Origin: Molanna angustata
Lineage: Eukaryota; Arthropoda; Insecta; Trichoptera; Molannidae
Assembly: GCA_963576475.1 (NCBI GenBank)
Contig: OY754981.1
Coordinates: 17,394,341 to 17,458,340, forward strand
Length of the DNA stretch: 64,000 nucleotides
Direction of reading: 5' to 3'
Within the stretch, counting starts at the first letter, position 1. The number at the start of each line of letters is the position of its first letter. A program made the translations under genes and the position numbers. A model generated the notes under the pieces. It ran no database searches. It saw only the letters and a program-made list of their open reading frames with translations, and had not been told where the DNA came from. Of this stretch, positions 34,755-45,680 are shown one piece after another.

Positions 34755-35084
34755 TAATCATTTAATTAACTAAACAAAATGTTTAGTAATACTATACGAA
34801 AAGTTTATTATATCCGCGAAAGTGTAAAAAAAGTGTATTCGTAATTGAAAAAGGTTAGTACCTATTTGTTTAATTTAAGAAACACGATATATTTTAAACG
34901 ATTCCATTAAAATCATATTTTATTTGTAAAAAGTTCAGTTTAGTATTGTAAAAGTATTTATTTTTTAGTGAAATATACAATTTTAACCAACTGAACTTTA
35001 ATCCTAGGAAATTTAACGATCGTAATATTTATTTTGAGTTAGGTTAGGTTCAAATGACACATTTATGTTTTGCAACATTTCCGT

Positions 35085-35190
35085 GAGGAATGAATTGAAA
35101 TCAATTTCTCCTTTGCTGGGGATCGAACCTAGGACGCCTGCACATAATTCAAACGGTTTACCAACTGTGCTACTGCTGTCGGCAAGTCAT
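35085..35190 (-). mobile_element. SINE A head, reverse strand
   Basis: The reverse strand reads 'gccgacagcagtagcacagttggtaaaccg' and then a box-B-like GGTTCGATCCCC, followed by 'attgatttcaattcattcctcacg', which matches the body of SINE A copy 2. The 3' boundary is unclear. Confidence 0.75.
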
Positions 35191-35545
35191 ATTTGTTCTT
35201 GTTTCAAGGACATACCCATTCCTTGAGTAAAAACAATTCTATGCCAGTCAACAGATATTATGCGTTGGTCATAATTCAGTGCTCAACTGATTTTTTCTCT
35301 TTCAGAATTTAACCATCTTCAGAGAATGAACTGGGATAAGACGAGTGGAGAATCTATTCTGGGCTGATAATCTAGGGATATCTTCCGGGGAACAACAGGG
35401 ACATGAAGAAAAGAAAAAGTCTGAGATCTACTCGTCAAATATGTTCAACGACATATTTTTTTTTTATGTAAGTACCTACATATTATGTTTGTGTCAAAAT
35501 ATTGAACATTGGCATTATTGCCATTTAATAATTCCTTCCAATCAG

Positions 35546-35708
35546 CCCCCCTAGACAACATGCCATTAAAGCTAAGCGTTATATCGCTAAGCGATAGAAA
35601 TGTATGAAATTTGTGGCTGTCACGTGTTGTCATAGCGACCAATTTCATACATTTACTCTCGCTTAGCGATATAACGCTTAGCTTAAATGACACGTTGTCT
35701 AGGCCCCC
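35546..35708. mobile_element. Short fold-back MITE (163 bp)
   Basis: Inverted arms contain CCTAGACAAC and GCTAAGCGTTATATCGCTAA, with exact or near-exact complements at 35640-35705. The arms run to within about 20 bp of the centre. Outer ends are CCCCC/GGGGG. No coding is present. Confidence 0.87.
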
Positions 35709-35794
35709 AGATACAAAGACAACATATTATGTTTTGTAAATTGTTCATATACAATTGTATAAATTAAAATGGTAAAAGAAAATCATCACAAACT

Positions 35795-36336
35795 AAACGA
35801 GTGGGTTGTGACCAACGCTAAACTCCTCACTAACAAGTCATTCTATAAAGTATTCAAATTTTATATGGAAAATATTTAGCATTTTCAGAAAATAAGTTTG
35901 TTTTACTATTTTTTATTTAAATATTTTATTATGAAAACTTGATATTTCTTCAATGCCATTTTATGAAGGTGATGTGCCTTTTTACCAATTTGAAAATAAA
36001 AATTTCAAATTTAAAGTTTCCTGAGCTTGGGGTCATGTTGAAATATTTGATAGTAATAAAAATTGAGAAGCACTATTCAGATATCCTTCAAAATCTAATG
36101 GGGTTTAATGAGATATACAAATTTGCAAAATTTGAAAAAAATCGAATGAGTATAATAATCGATATAGTAAAATAAACATGCCGTACATAGCACACACACA
36201 GATACATTGTGATGAAACTTTCAGAATCCAATCTCAGCATGATACTAGTTGATAATCTGCAATAAAAAAAATAGCCTTAAAAATTGTGAAATCATAACTC
36301 CCCACTATATCCTCTTGGGTTAGTGAGGAGTAAAAA
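35795..36336 (+). mobile_element. Element M, copy A (complete, ~540 bp)
   Basis: This is the best copy of a family seen five times in the window. It runs from AAACGAGTGGGTTGTGACC to GTTAGTGAGGAGTAAAAA. A 13-bp motif ACTCCTCACTAAC near the start recurs inverted at the very end. The interior is AT-rich and non-coding; a 78-codon frame at 35939-36175 is AT-driven. The structure suggests a non-autonomous DNA element of unknown superfamily; no target duplication is clear. Confidence 0.8.
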
Positions 36337-36454
36337 TACATACAAAAAAATATAAATAATGTTTATAATGAAAAAAGCATTTCATTAATAAAAACAAAAT
36401 TCGCTATACTTCAAAGAGTACCTACCTATGTGTTAACAGATATTTTTTTTTTAG

Positions 36455-36990
36455 AAAATAAAGAGAAAGGCAATTGTGGTTTCACTTCGTCCACGAATCC
36501 AGGGCCACGAGCACAGGCGACCAGAATACCAGCCAGAATAGATGAGCCAAATGGGCTTGCGACCATGTTTGAGGGCTTAAAGGGATCCTTTATGACTTGA
36601 GTCACGCTCACCACTCAGCAACCAACCTACGATTGATACTCCACTCCCCTGCGGAACCAAATCAAATCGGACGCGGATAATGCTGCTTTTACCACTCTAT
36701 CCAAATTTTCTTTTATTTTACCTCTACGGAGACTTAGGTCCTTAAAATAGGAATTTAAAACTTTGCAGGCAGGCCTCTCGCCCCCACCTCTACAGCATAT
36801 ATATTTGTGTTAAAGCCATTTATTGGTGGTCTTTGGAATATTTGTGTCCCATGGAACAGTCAGCTCCACATAAATAGCTCTTTTCAATGAAAGAGAGTAT
36901 ATTGTCAAGTCAGGCCTAAGAGATGATTTGCAGATCTCCTTTGGAAGCCTCTCTCACAATTTCAAGCACCTTATAAATTGCAATTGAAGA
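36455..36990 (-). pseudogene. Decayed LINE-associated domain with ELTVPW motif
   Basis: Reverse-strand pieces read SSLRPDLTIYSLSLKRAIYV and ELTVPWDTNI near 36840-36930, then CRGGGERPACKVLNSYFK near 36740-36795 and a poorly conserved tail. 'LRPD....S...K....VELTVPWE' followed by a 'GCRGF..'-like segment is a block I recall from the C-terminal part of widespread invertebrate retroelement-type proteins. Stops and frameshifts separate the pieces, and the parent clade cannot be named from this alone. Confidence 0.5.
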
Positions 36991-37109
36991 TGTTATATCC
37001 AAACTAAGACTATACCAGATATTCATAGACAATTCATATAAGTTATAATGAATTCAAATATTCATATGCTATAATGAATACAATTTAATATTTAACAAAA
37101 AAAATATTT

Positions 37110-37262
37110 ACACTGTTTACAGGTTCAGATGATATGGCCACATTTTAAGATGACCAACAGTCACTGATCTAGCCCAGGATAGGCGAGATTGGCGTAGTTG
37201 AATTTAAAGGAGAGGCAATCCCAGCTAAATTGGACCACAGACAAAGCGAAGAAGACAATGCT
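37110..37262 (+). pseudogene. LINE C-terminal tail fragment
   Basis: The translation DLAQDRRDWRS, two stops and 'GPQTKRRRQC' resembles the 'A.DR..WR..V' terminal helix of LINE polyproteins with an Arg/Lys-rich end. It is short and broken. Confidence 0.55.
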
Positions 37263-37351
37263 TAATTGATTTTTTTTTATATTTTTAAATCATTGATAAT
37301 ACTTTCAATATACAATTCTGCTATATAACTAGCATCGTCAGAATTGATTTA

Positions 37352-38354
37352 TCCAACTGTCGATTCGTTCATGAGAATTCAATTCTCTGAATGAATCGAC
37401 ATTATTAAGCCAAAATGCGTGTACGAAGGAACATTTTGTATGGCGTAGTGGACTTTTTGCATGCTAATAACACCAACTAGAGGCCTCGCAGCATATATGT
37501 TCCCATACATGGGTTTACTCAGAATTCGGAGTAGAACATTTTATGTGAGTTTTGTGTGTCTGTGTGTGTGTCTGTCCCCCCCCCCCCCCCCCTATAACTT
37601 TTGATCCGCTCAATTTACAGAGCCCAAAATTTCAAAATATATAAACACTTATAAGCATACAAAACTTTTGTACTCAGAATGGTGAATTATTGTTTCAGTC
37701 AGGGGTTATCAACTTTTGAATTTTTGGTTTATTTTTCCGTATATTTCAGAAACCATAAAAGCTAGAACGCTGAAAATTGGTACAAACATAGACAAATACA
37801 AAAACTCAAATTAGTTTTTTCAAAAAAATTCTAGGGTTTGTCAAACAATTTTTTTTAAGAAAAATATTTTTTTTATGAAAAATTTATGAGTTTAACTCCT
37901 TATATTTCCAAATAATTTAAAAATATCGAAAAAATCTGAAACACCCCAACTAGATAATTTAATTTTCTATAAAAAATATTAATGTTGTATTAGCACATCT
38001 CAATTTTTTTTTAACAATTTTTGTAAACATTGAATTTAATGACGACATTGCTTCATACAATTTATATGGCAGTCGCTTACACACAATATCTAAGAAGACT
38101 TAATTGTTTAATACTAATCTCCAAACATACATACATACCATCATGCTGTTTTCATATTCTGGGTAGGATCAAAGGAATGCCCTCTATACTATCGCTATCT
38201 TGACATACATACCTACATGTGTTGTATAGAAAACCAAATATCTTAAAATATTAAATAATTTGTATTTATGGTTTTATAGTTTGGTACTTATTCTTCAACT
38301 ATACATACTATCGCTATCGACAGTTGGATCATCTCATGTGTTAAATGCTACTAG
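37352..38354 (+). mobile_element. Helitron-like non-autonomous element (HINE type), copy 2
   Basis: The 1003-bp element aligns end to end with 8076-9079. It starts TCCAACTGTCGATTCG after an A and ends 'atgctaCTAG' before a T, as expected for insertion between A and T. The internal inverted pair is perfect here: CCAACTGTCGAT at 37353 and ATCGACAGTTGG ending at 38327. The GT-rich microsatellite (about 37553-37578) ends in a run of about 18 C, a copy-specific change. Confidence 0.8.
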
Positions 38355-38359
38355 TATTT

Positions 38360-39140
38360 GATTTAACATATCAGTCTTTTTTGTATACTGTATTAAAGTA
38401 TATGTTTCTTAAACAATTAATTATATATTAAAAATGAACCACAAATATAAAAACACGATATTTGATAATATAAATTTATTATATTATTTAAATGAAATTA
38501 AAAAAAAGTACTAACATAAGAATCTAATCTCTCAGTTCTTCATTAACATAAGTTCAGTATAATACAGTGTGAGTTTTATAGAGATGAGATAACAAAGTAT
38601 CATAATATTATGAACTTGCAGATTTATATTTTTCTATTTATTTTTGTTCCCAAAAAACAAATATTGTATTAATACTAAATAATTATAATACAAATAACTG
38701 ATTGTCTAAAAGTATCTATTAGTCAATTTTTAGATTACAATGTTTCTGTATGAATTCATAAAAAATTCTGTATGGATGTGCATTTATATAAATTGAAATG
38801 ACTAATAGAAACAGAAACTTTACAAATTTGTGGCATGTTTCAGAACACTTTAATCTGGTGAAGCAAATATCTCTTAATTATAGAATTGGTGTAAATAATA
38901 AAATAAAGTGTAGGTATTTTACAATTTTGAATTCTGCATATATTAAATTGTTTTTTGATGAGTTTCATTTTTTTTCCTGATATATAATGATACCTACATT
39001 ATTTACTTGTGTATTTTATGTTCATAAAATATATAAATCTCTACCAATCTATTAATTGAGTTTTTATTTTACGTTTGGTATGTCATAAAGAATTTCTTGA
39101 AAAGCTGTTCTTGAAATGTCAATCAGCCAATTATAATTCT
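38360..39140. other. AT-rich stretch, no gene seen
   Basis: No recognisable element was found. Confidence 0.4.
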
Positions 39141-39146
39141 TTCAAT

Positions 39147-39236
39147 GCTCATCATCAGCAATGGTGCTACAGCCCGGTGAGGGCCTTGGCCTCCTCAAGA
39201 AACTGCCTCCATCCCGCCCTGTCGACAGCAAGTACT
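39147..39236 (-). pseudogene. RTE-type LINE 3' end, fragment
   Basis: The reverse strand reads 'cttgaggaggccaaggccctcaccgggctgtagc', encoding the LEEAKAL-type end, and the adjacent block encodes DRAGWRQ-like residues. It is the same family as 15762-15957. Confidence 0.75.
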
Positions 39237-39239
39237 TTC

Positions 39240-40430
39240 AATGGTAGGTATGTATAAATTAATGAAGGGTGTCAAATTTGAAATTTTATAAATAGATATA
39301 GGTACCTAAGTGCTATGTCATATCACCCCGTGCAAAGTTTCACATGTTTGTACGTTCCAACTTAAGGGAAAGCATTCAAATGGTTATACCATATTTTTAT
39401 TGAATGACTTTTACATCTTAACTTCCATTCCTTTTGTTTGACCATATTTATTTGTTAATGACATTTTTATTAGATTCTCATTTGTGAACCTGTCATAGGT
39501 TAGAGAACCGAGCATCACATCCTTTATTTTTGCATACATTATTCGCTTCATACATGTATGTCTATAAATTAAATTTCTTTCAGAATATAAAACAGTCGTG
39601 TCAATGTTTTCTTGGAATCCTCTCATGCCTTTATCGGCTCTATTTTATGTCAATTTTTCTTTCATATTACTTAGCGTTTATGTAGTTTCTACTATATCTT
39701 TCAAGTTAATAATGGACTTGCAACTTCCAGGGCTCTAAATCACAGGAAAACTGCCTCCAGCTACTCGTCTTATGTTAACGGCTCATCTCATAATATTATA
39801 TTATCAAACAGTTCAACAACAGATTTTACTATAGCGTCTCAGATGATTATTTTATGTGTCTTCGTTCCTATAACATTATGAGCTTCGATAAGAGACGACG
39901 AAACTTAACAGATATCATATTCCTCTACAAAATACTTATTGAACTCTCCAGAGCTAACAGAATCAATCAATTATAGAGACCCACTCGACAATTGAACTTT
40001 TCAACTTAAGCAAATGTAAAATTAACACATATAAACTCCTTTATTAATCGCAGTTGCAACTCATACAATCAGAAATACTTAACGATTGATCCATCTTACG
40101 TTAATCTTGACTGCTTCAAAAAAAAGTAACTGCTATCCACGTTACAACAGTAAATTTATTATCATACATACACCCTCCCACAAAACCCACATACATACTT
40201 CCATATTTTACTTCATCATCCCCATACCGGTCACCGTCCTATTAGGCATAAAAAAATGCAAACTTATTTTCTGTGTTATCTGTTAACCATATTATACCGT
40301 TTAACTTTTTTTCCTTGTAATGTTTTCATAAGGTGTGGAGATAGATCACCCGTGCGTTAAAAGTACAGTGACCAAAGGACAAATAATACCTCATCATACT
40401 AAATATCAATGTATTGTGGCGATTGTATTG
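39240..40430. other. AT-rich stretch, no gene seen
   Basis: Short open frames on both strands lack domains, and no repeat was recognised. Confidence 0.4.
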
Positions 40431-40431
40431 G

Positions 40432-40690
40432 CACAATAGGCGTGATGACAGTAAGAAAAAATCATTGAAATTATGATTTTATTAGATAAAATATGTTATA
40501 AAGATTTGAAAAAATATATTTATTTTCATTTTAAAAGAGCGAATAATATTAATATTATTAAAATAAAAATACAAAATATGTTTGTCCGCCATTTTATGTG
40601 AAACACCAATCAGAGCGCATGACGTCACCATATTGTCACTGTCAATTGTGTTTGTTACTGTCAACTGTTGTGTTGTTCGAAATGGCTATT
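40432..40690 (+). repeat. Dispersed repeat X, copy 1
   Basis: 'aataggcgtgatgacagtaagaaaaaatcattgaaattatg', 'gtccgccattttatg' and 'caatcagagcgcatgacgtca' recur in the same order at 41073-41285. The two copies lie ~640 bp apart in direct orientation. Confidence 0.85.
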
Positions 40691-41072
40691 TTTTTCATAA
40701 CAAGCTACATATATGGAATATGCTGCTTATTTTTAACATGCTATTTTTATTTATTGATTTATTTGGTTTATTTGGGACAATAAACCAAATAATATCGCTA
40801 TCCGCTCTATTGAATCGTTGACGCATCTGTTATAACACGCACCGAGTATTGTAACGTGGTGGAGAATATTTAACGTTTCAGAAATAAATAACTTGGTGGC
40901 TTTCATTGCTTGATTATAAAATAAAATGATGTAATTATATTGTTTGTGGGAGTTGTACAGTGTTACATGAGGTTGAAATGGAAATACACAATGTATTATG
41001 ATGAATCTAATATACATATGGGATAACTGTTATGATTCATATACATATTATGATTAATATATTAAAATATGT

Positions 41073-41285
41073 AATAGGTGTGATGACTGTAAGAAAAAAA
41101 TCATTGAAATTATGATTTTAAAAAATAAAATAGGTTATAAAGATTTAAAAAATGTTTTTTTTTAATTTATAGGAGTGAATAATAATAATATTATAAATAT
41201 AAAAATACAAAATGTGTTAGTCCGCCATTTTATGAGAAAAAACAATCAGAGCGCACGACGTCATAGTATGGTCGCGTCAATTCTT
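41073..41285 (+). repeat. Dispersed repeat X, copy 2
   Basis: This is the direct-orientation partner of 40432-40690, with the same blocks and small indels. A more distant inverted relative, 'aataggcatgatgac' plus 'gccattttaaa' and 'gtgacgtcat', lies on the reverse strand at about 43028-43222. Confidence 0.85.
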
Positions 41286-41476
41286 CTGATAGTCTTCAAT
41301 ACAATATACGCATTAATTGTCGGTCTGGACTATGTTTATTTTGGTGTTATCGATATATTAATATTTTAATTAGATACTTAAAACTAAAACAAATTAAATA
41401 TAAATGGAACAAGTATTCATCAAAGCAAATAGTTTCAATTTACCTAGATACTCGCCAACCTATCGGGGGACACTAT

Positions 41477-42062
41477 GGGCCGGTATTACAGTGTCAGTTT
41501 AAGAGCTAAACTCAAGTTTTACAAAAATATAGCGTATTACAGTGTCCGTTTAGACCTAATCTTCCCTCAAATACGTCACTAAAACGACAAATATTTAACT
41601 CAACGTTTCTGGCAGATTAAGTACTTAACTGTGAGTCAACTGTCATTTGCTAGGCAACTCGTGTAGTTTCAGTTTCTATCACTAGAGGCGTTAGGCAACG
41701 TGTGTAGTTTCAGTGTTGTATCGAAGGTGGCGCCACACAACAAAACAAACTGACAGCCGTATTGAAACGAACACGGGCATTTAAAAGCATTATTTTGGAG
41801 AAAAAAATTAAATTTACCATGTTGGATAATAAAACAATGGTATTTAAAGTCGTAGCGTCCCGTTTTGTATTTCGTATTATTTGAGGTTATTTAAATTTGA
41901 CAGATAATAACCACAGAAAAAGTGAAATATGTCTATAATTGAAGATTTAGTAACTGACATGTCATATTGCACTGTAATACGGAAATGGATTCAATCTCCC
42001 CTTAACATTAATCTTGAGTTTGGCAAACTCAATGAGTTGAGGGCCGACTGTAATATCGGGCC
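41477..42062. mobile_element. MITE with terminal inverted repeats (586 bp)
   Basis: The ends are GGGCCGGTATTACAGT (41477) and the complement of GGCCCGATATTACAGT (42062), matching at 14 of 16 positions. TAT lies directly outside each end, consistent with a 3-bp duplication. Farther in, 'aaactcaag' and 'cttgagttt' form a second inverted block. There is no transposase. A 3-bp duplication resembles PIF/Harbinger-type elements, but the superfamily is inference. Confidence 0.8.
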
Positions 42063-43390
42063 TATGTTAATTGTATTTTGTATGTTACTTAGTTTTTATT
42101 GAATAAATAAATAAATAATGAACGCTCGCAACGTATGGTAAACTAATTTAGTTTTAGTATTCTACAATTTTGTCACGCGATGGTGAGCTGACGAACGTTC
42201 GACATGTTATGATGCTGGTCACTGCCAAACTAAACTAGCAAGCTATATTTTTTTCATGCAATGAAGCGATTTGCGAAACGACGGCGATTACGCGAAGCAT
42301 GCGTTTTAAAACATCGTTACAATTTTAGCAGCATACGAATTATTACATAGCGCTCGTTATTTGTATTGTGTTCATAACAAGCTATATTTATCTGCTATCG
42401 TTATTTTTAGCAATAGCAGCCATAGTAGTTATTTTTCTGCCTGTCTTAACTACTCTTAACTAGAATGGAACTTTTGATGGTCGGATATTTCTTTGCGTCG
42501 AACAAAGACTTTTGTTCATCAGAATTTCGAAACGTAAAAACTTAATAATAAGTACATATAAGTACTTTATTTATCTGTAATTTAAATACAACTTACATCT
42601 CGAAAATCGATAAAATATGCTCCTTCTTCTCTCTACATTATGTGTTCATAAACTAAAAACATACGCGGGAAACTTATGATGGCCTATTTTGACGTTTGGA
42701 CATTAATGAAGTTCTTTATATGCTTATTGCCTAAATAATGGTAAATATTATATTATTGAGAGCTAAAAGTGGGGGAACAAATACTGTACTTCATTGTAAA
42801 CGCGTACTTAATAAAATTCACTTGTGTCTCGCCGTGCGAAATTTAATCACTTATTTCTCTTTTTTTTCGCGTGGGACGAAAACAAATACCTCAGTAGGTG
42901 TTTTTTTCGTCGTGTTTGTACATTTAGGGACCGCACAACACTTATGCACTTTTGAATTGATTATAAATACACAAATCGTCTTAGAACACATATATTACAT
43001 ATAGTAGTGATATGCAGTTTACGATACCATGACGTCACCGTCAGGGTCGGCAGCCGCCATGATACTACAAGCTTTTTTTGGCGTAAATGTCAAATTTGAT
43101 TTTAAAATGGCGATTTTTGCTACTAAACCTTTATTTTATGTAGAAATGTATATATATTTGAAAACAGTGAATGCGTAAAAACATCGTGAGATAGTTTTTC
43201 AAAATTAGTCATCATGCCTATTATACTTTATTTATACCTATGTATACTGAATATCTACCTACCAAATTTACTTAACTATTCTCAGCTTTTAAAATAATAT
43301 AAGACATCTCTATAATTGGCTTTGATATGTGTAATGCTTTTAAGCAATTTGTGAAATAGCTGTTGAGATGAAATAAAATAAAATATTGTC
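42063..43390. other. Stretch without recognised gene; distant X relative
   Basis: It contains a moderately GC-rich zone (42240-42330) and an 88-codon frame (42738-43004) without a domain. The reverse strand at about 43028-43222 is distantly similar to repeat X. Confidence 0.4.
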
Positions 43391-43396
43391 TTATTG

Positions 43397-43480
43397 CAGT
43401 GGTTCTTAACCTGGGTTCGATCGGACCCCAGGGGTTCGGTGGAGGTCAAGAACCCCGACTTATGATTCGTGGTGACACCT
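43397..43480 (+). mobile_element. hAT-like terminus
   Basis: CAGTGGTTCTTAACCTGGG followed by a GGACCCCAGGGGTTC palindrome is a widely seen terminal sequence of hAT-superfamily non-autonomous elements. I do not see the opposite terminus, so only one end is called. Confidence 0.6.
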
Positions 43481-43530
43481 TTCTTTATTATAATATAGGT
43501 ATTATATTCTTGTCTCAACTGTATATTATG

Positions 43531-44430
43531 TCTATTTATTTATTCATCTTTCTGTACATAATATAAACAAATATATTGTACACTGGCGGGCTTATTGCTA
43601 TTAGGCAATTTCTTCCAACCAACCAGATAACAAAGTATGACAAAAGTGTGTAACAAAAAAAGAATAAGAGTAAAAGTAAACCTTCCTTGTCGGCCTTCGT
43701 GGCTCAGATGGTTGGGTATCAGACTACTGATCCAAAGGTCCCGGGTTCGATTCCCGGTGGAACCACAGTTTTGAATTGTGTTTTCAGTCTGAATCTGTGA
43801 GACGATTAATATCGTTAGTCTCCAGAATGTGGCAACTTGTTATTGGGTGCGTGTTAAATTAATATTTGACATAGTACCTGTTAGTTGCCCGAGAAGCAAT
43901 ATTAAATAAATAAATAAAAACAAAGAAAATATATATAACACTAAGATACTATTAAACAAAAAATAATAATAATTCATAACAAAAAAAGGATAGGGTAGGG
44001 ACAAGGAGAGGAAATTGGGATCAGGTGTTCAGGGATAAATATTCCTTCTTTAGTTTTTTCTTGAAAATATAAAGTAAGTTAGACAACACAATTTCCGGAC
44101 TAAGGCTATTCCATAATCTTTCTGGTTGTACTTCGAACAAAGAGCTGAGAAATTATGGATAGAGTTGTACGTTCAGCAGATCAGAGTGGAAGTCCATGAT
44201 TGGATAAATAAGTGAATTTGCTTTTGAGGTACCGTGGCAGGTTTTGATTCGAGAGAATAATGACAAAATGTGTATATTGCGCCCCTGGCGTATCCTGGAC
44301 CAACAAAGAAGAAGGTAAGATGATATAATATGATCAAATTTTTTGAACCCAAAGATGAATCTGATACATATATTCTTGTGACGTTCAAGTTTATTGAGAT
44401 GCACTTCATTAGCATACATCGGCATAATCT
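43531..44430 (-). pseudogene. CR1-like LINE 3' end (family T1), split by a SINE
   Basis: Reverse-strand coding starts near 44425: HLNKLERHKNICIRFIFGFK, KFDHIISSYLLL and RQGRNIHILSLFSRI, ending at the 44153 stop. A further frame has LWNSLSPEIVLSNLLYIFKK near 44045-44110, then a long 3' UTR ending in the T1 block GGTTGGTTGGAAGAAATTGC and an AAAT tail. 'N.CIRFIFGL.KFDH....' is characteristic of CR1/jockey-group RT ends. Frameshifts separate the coding parts. A SINE (43691-43916) was inserted into the 3' UTR later. Confidence 0.85.
43691..43916 (+). mobile_element. tRNA-derived SINE B, copy 2, nested in a LINE
   Basis: This is the best-preserved SINE B. The head reads CGTGGCTCAGATGGTTGGG (A box). 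A perfect tRNA T-arm follows (CCGGG-TTCGATT-CCCGG), then GGAACCA. The body and AAAT tail match 21981-22207 and 23300-23420. It interrupts the 3' UTR of the reverse-strand LINE, as alignment with the uninterrupted copy at 29366-29860 shows. No clean target duplication was found. Confidence 0.9.
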
Positions 44431-44487
44431 AACAATGGAAGAAGAAATGATTGAGCTAGAGTTATTTTACAACGGAATGGAAGAAAT

Positions 44488-44543
44488 ATTTAGTACTACT
44501 TAAATGCATTGTGTTATTTAGTACTACTAAATGCATTGTGTAT
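44488..44543. repeat. Tandem duplication of a 28-bp segment
   Basis: 'atttagtactactaaatgcattgtgt' appears twice in a row with one extra T in the first copy. Confidence 0.85.
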
Positions 44544-44689
44544 GGAAAATTAAGCTTCATTACTGGCATAAGTTCTTTATTAATTTTATTTCCTACTAAC
44601 ATTCTGTTTTTATATTCTCATTGAATAACTATGTAGGTAGATAAACATATTTTTTTAACATATTTATGTAGGTACTTATATTTATTTAT

Positions 44690-44762
44690 TTCATTTCAGT
44701 AAACTACAGCTTTGTAAATTTGTGGTTACATATTATATGGTGCTATTAAAATAAGTACAGGC
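44690..44762 (-). mobile_element. LINE 3' tail, family T4, reverse
   Basis: The complement of 'atttatttatttcatttcagtaaactacagctttgt' matches the T4 tail at 52290-52375, including the AAAT end. Confidence 0.6.
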
Positions 44763-44764
44763 CA

Positions 44765-45625
44765 ATGATGTTTTCTTCTAATTAAAATAATAAAATAGAA
44801 ATAATATTTTGAATAACAATAATAAGAGAAAAATATGATTGATATAAAAAAAACCATACAAAATAAGAATAAAATGAGGAAATAGAGGGATTATTGGTGT
44901 AAAGGAAAGAGCTTGTTTGAAGTAGTTAGGGAACTGGTTTTAAAATAATATCTTTATTTGTTTACGGTAAGTTTCTAATGAGTCATGGAAAATGTCTGTG
45001 TGATTAAATTTTAGATTGTTGTCATGTTGAATTCTGTAAATATTCGAGTTATATCTGTAATTAGTATGGCAAGTAGGTAAGTAGATGAAATAAATTTTTC
45101 AAACGGGTGTGCCTGTTATAATAATATTATAGAACTAAACAATATTGCTTCACCACCATTTTTAACTCATGTTAGTTCGTCATGAGAGTAAATTTAAATC
45201 TAATGCTGTACAAATAGTTTTTTCTTTAAATTAAACATCAGACAATTTTAAAAATCGCTTATTTTGCGGCATATTTTTTTTAAATCGCTTATTTGTAAAG
45301 ATTTTAGTTATTTTCGTTTTCGTCGTAAGTAAATCAATATGAAATACGCCACATTAACCTTGACGAAACGTCAAACAACTGTGATTTGTAGATTCGACCA
45401 GCCCTCTACCAGACGAAATTATTCCGTTGACATTGCCTTAAAATCACCTGCGGAATTCGCTCATACTACCACTTTTAAGATTTTAGTGATATTTGTGTGA
45501 TATGGTATGGAAATTATATACCCGAAACGCTCGTACTACGACATTGTGATTAGTCAAACCGTTTCCGTTGGGGATATGGGAGAAATCTCACTGTATCTCG
45601 TACTACGCGCCTAAATCCAAAACGC
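44765..45625. other. Stretch without recognised gene
   Basis: It shares a short block with 31970 (reverse) near 45450; otherwise nothing is supported. Confidence 0.35.
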
Positions 45626-45680
45626 GTGGAATTGTAACGATGTTTGTGTTACATTTAATAAGTAAAAAAGTGATAAGTAC

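Noticed and set aside
43691..43765. Functional tRNA gene
   Set aside because: The T-arm and promoter boxes are perfect, but the body and tail are shared with two other SINE copies and the acceptor pairing is poor. It is a SINE head.
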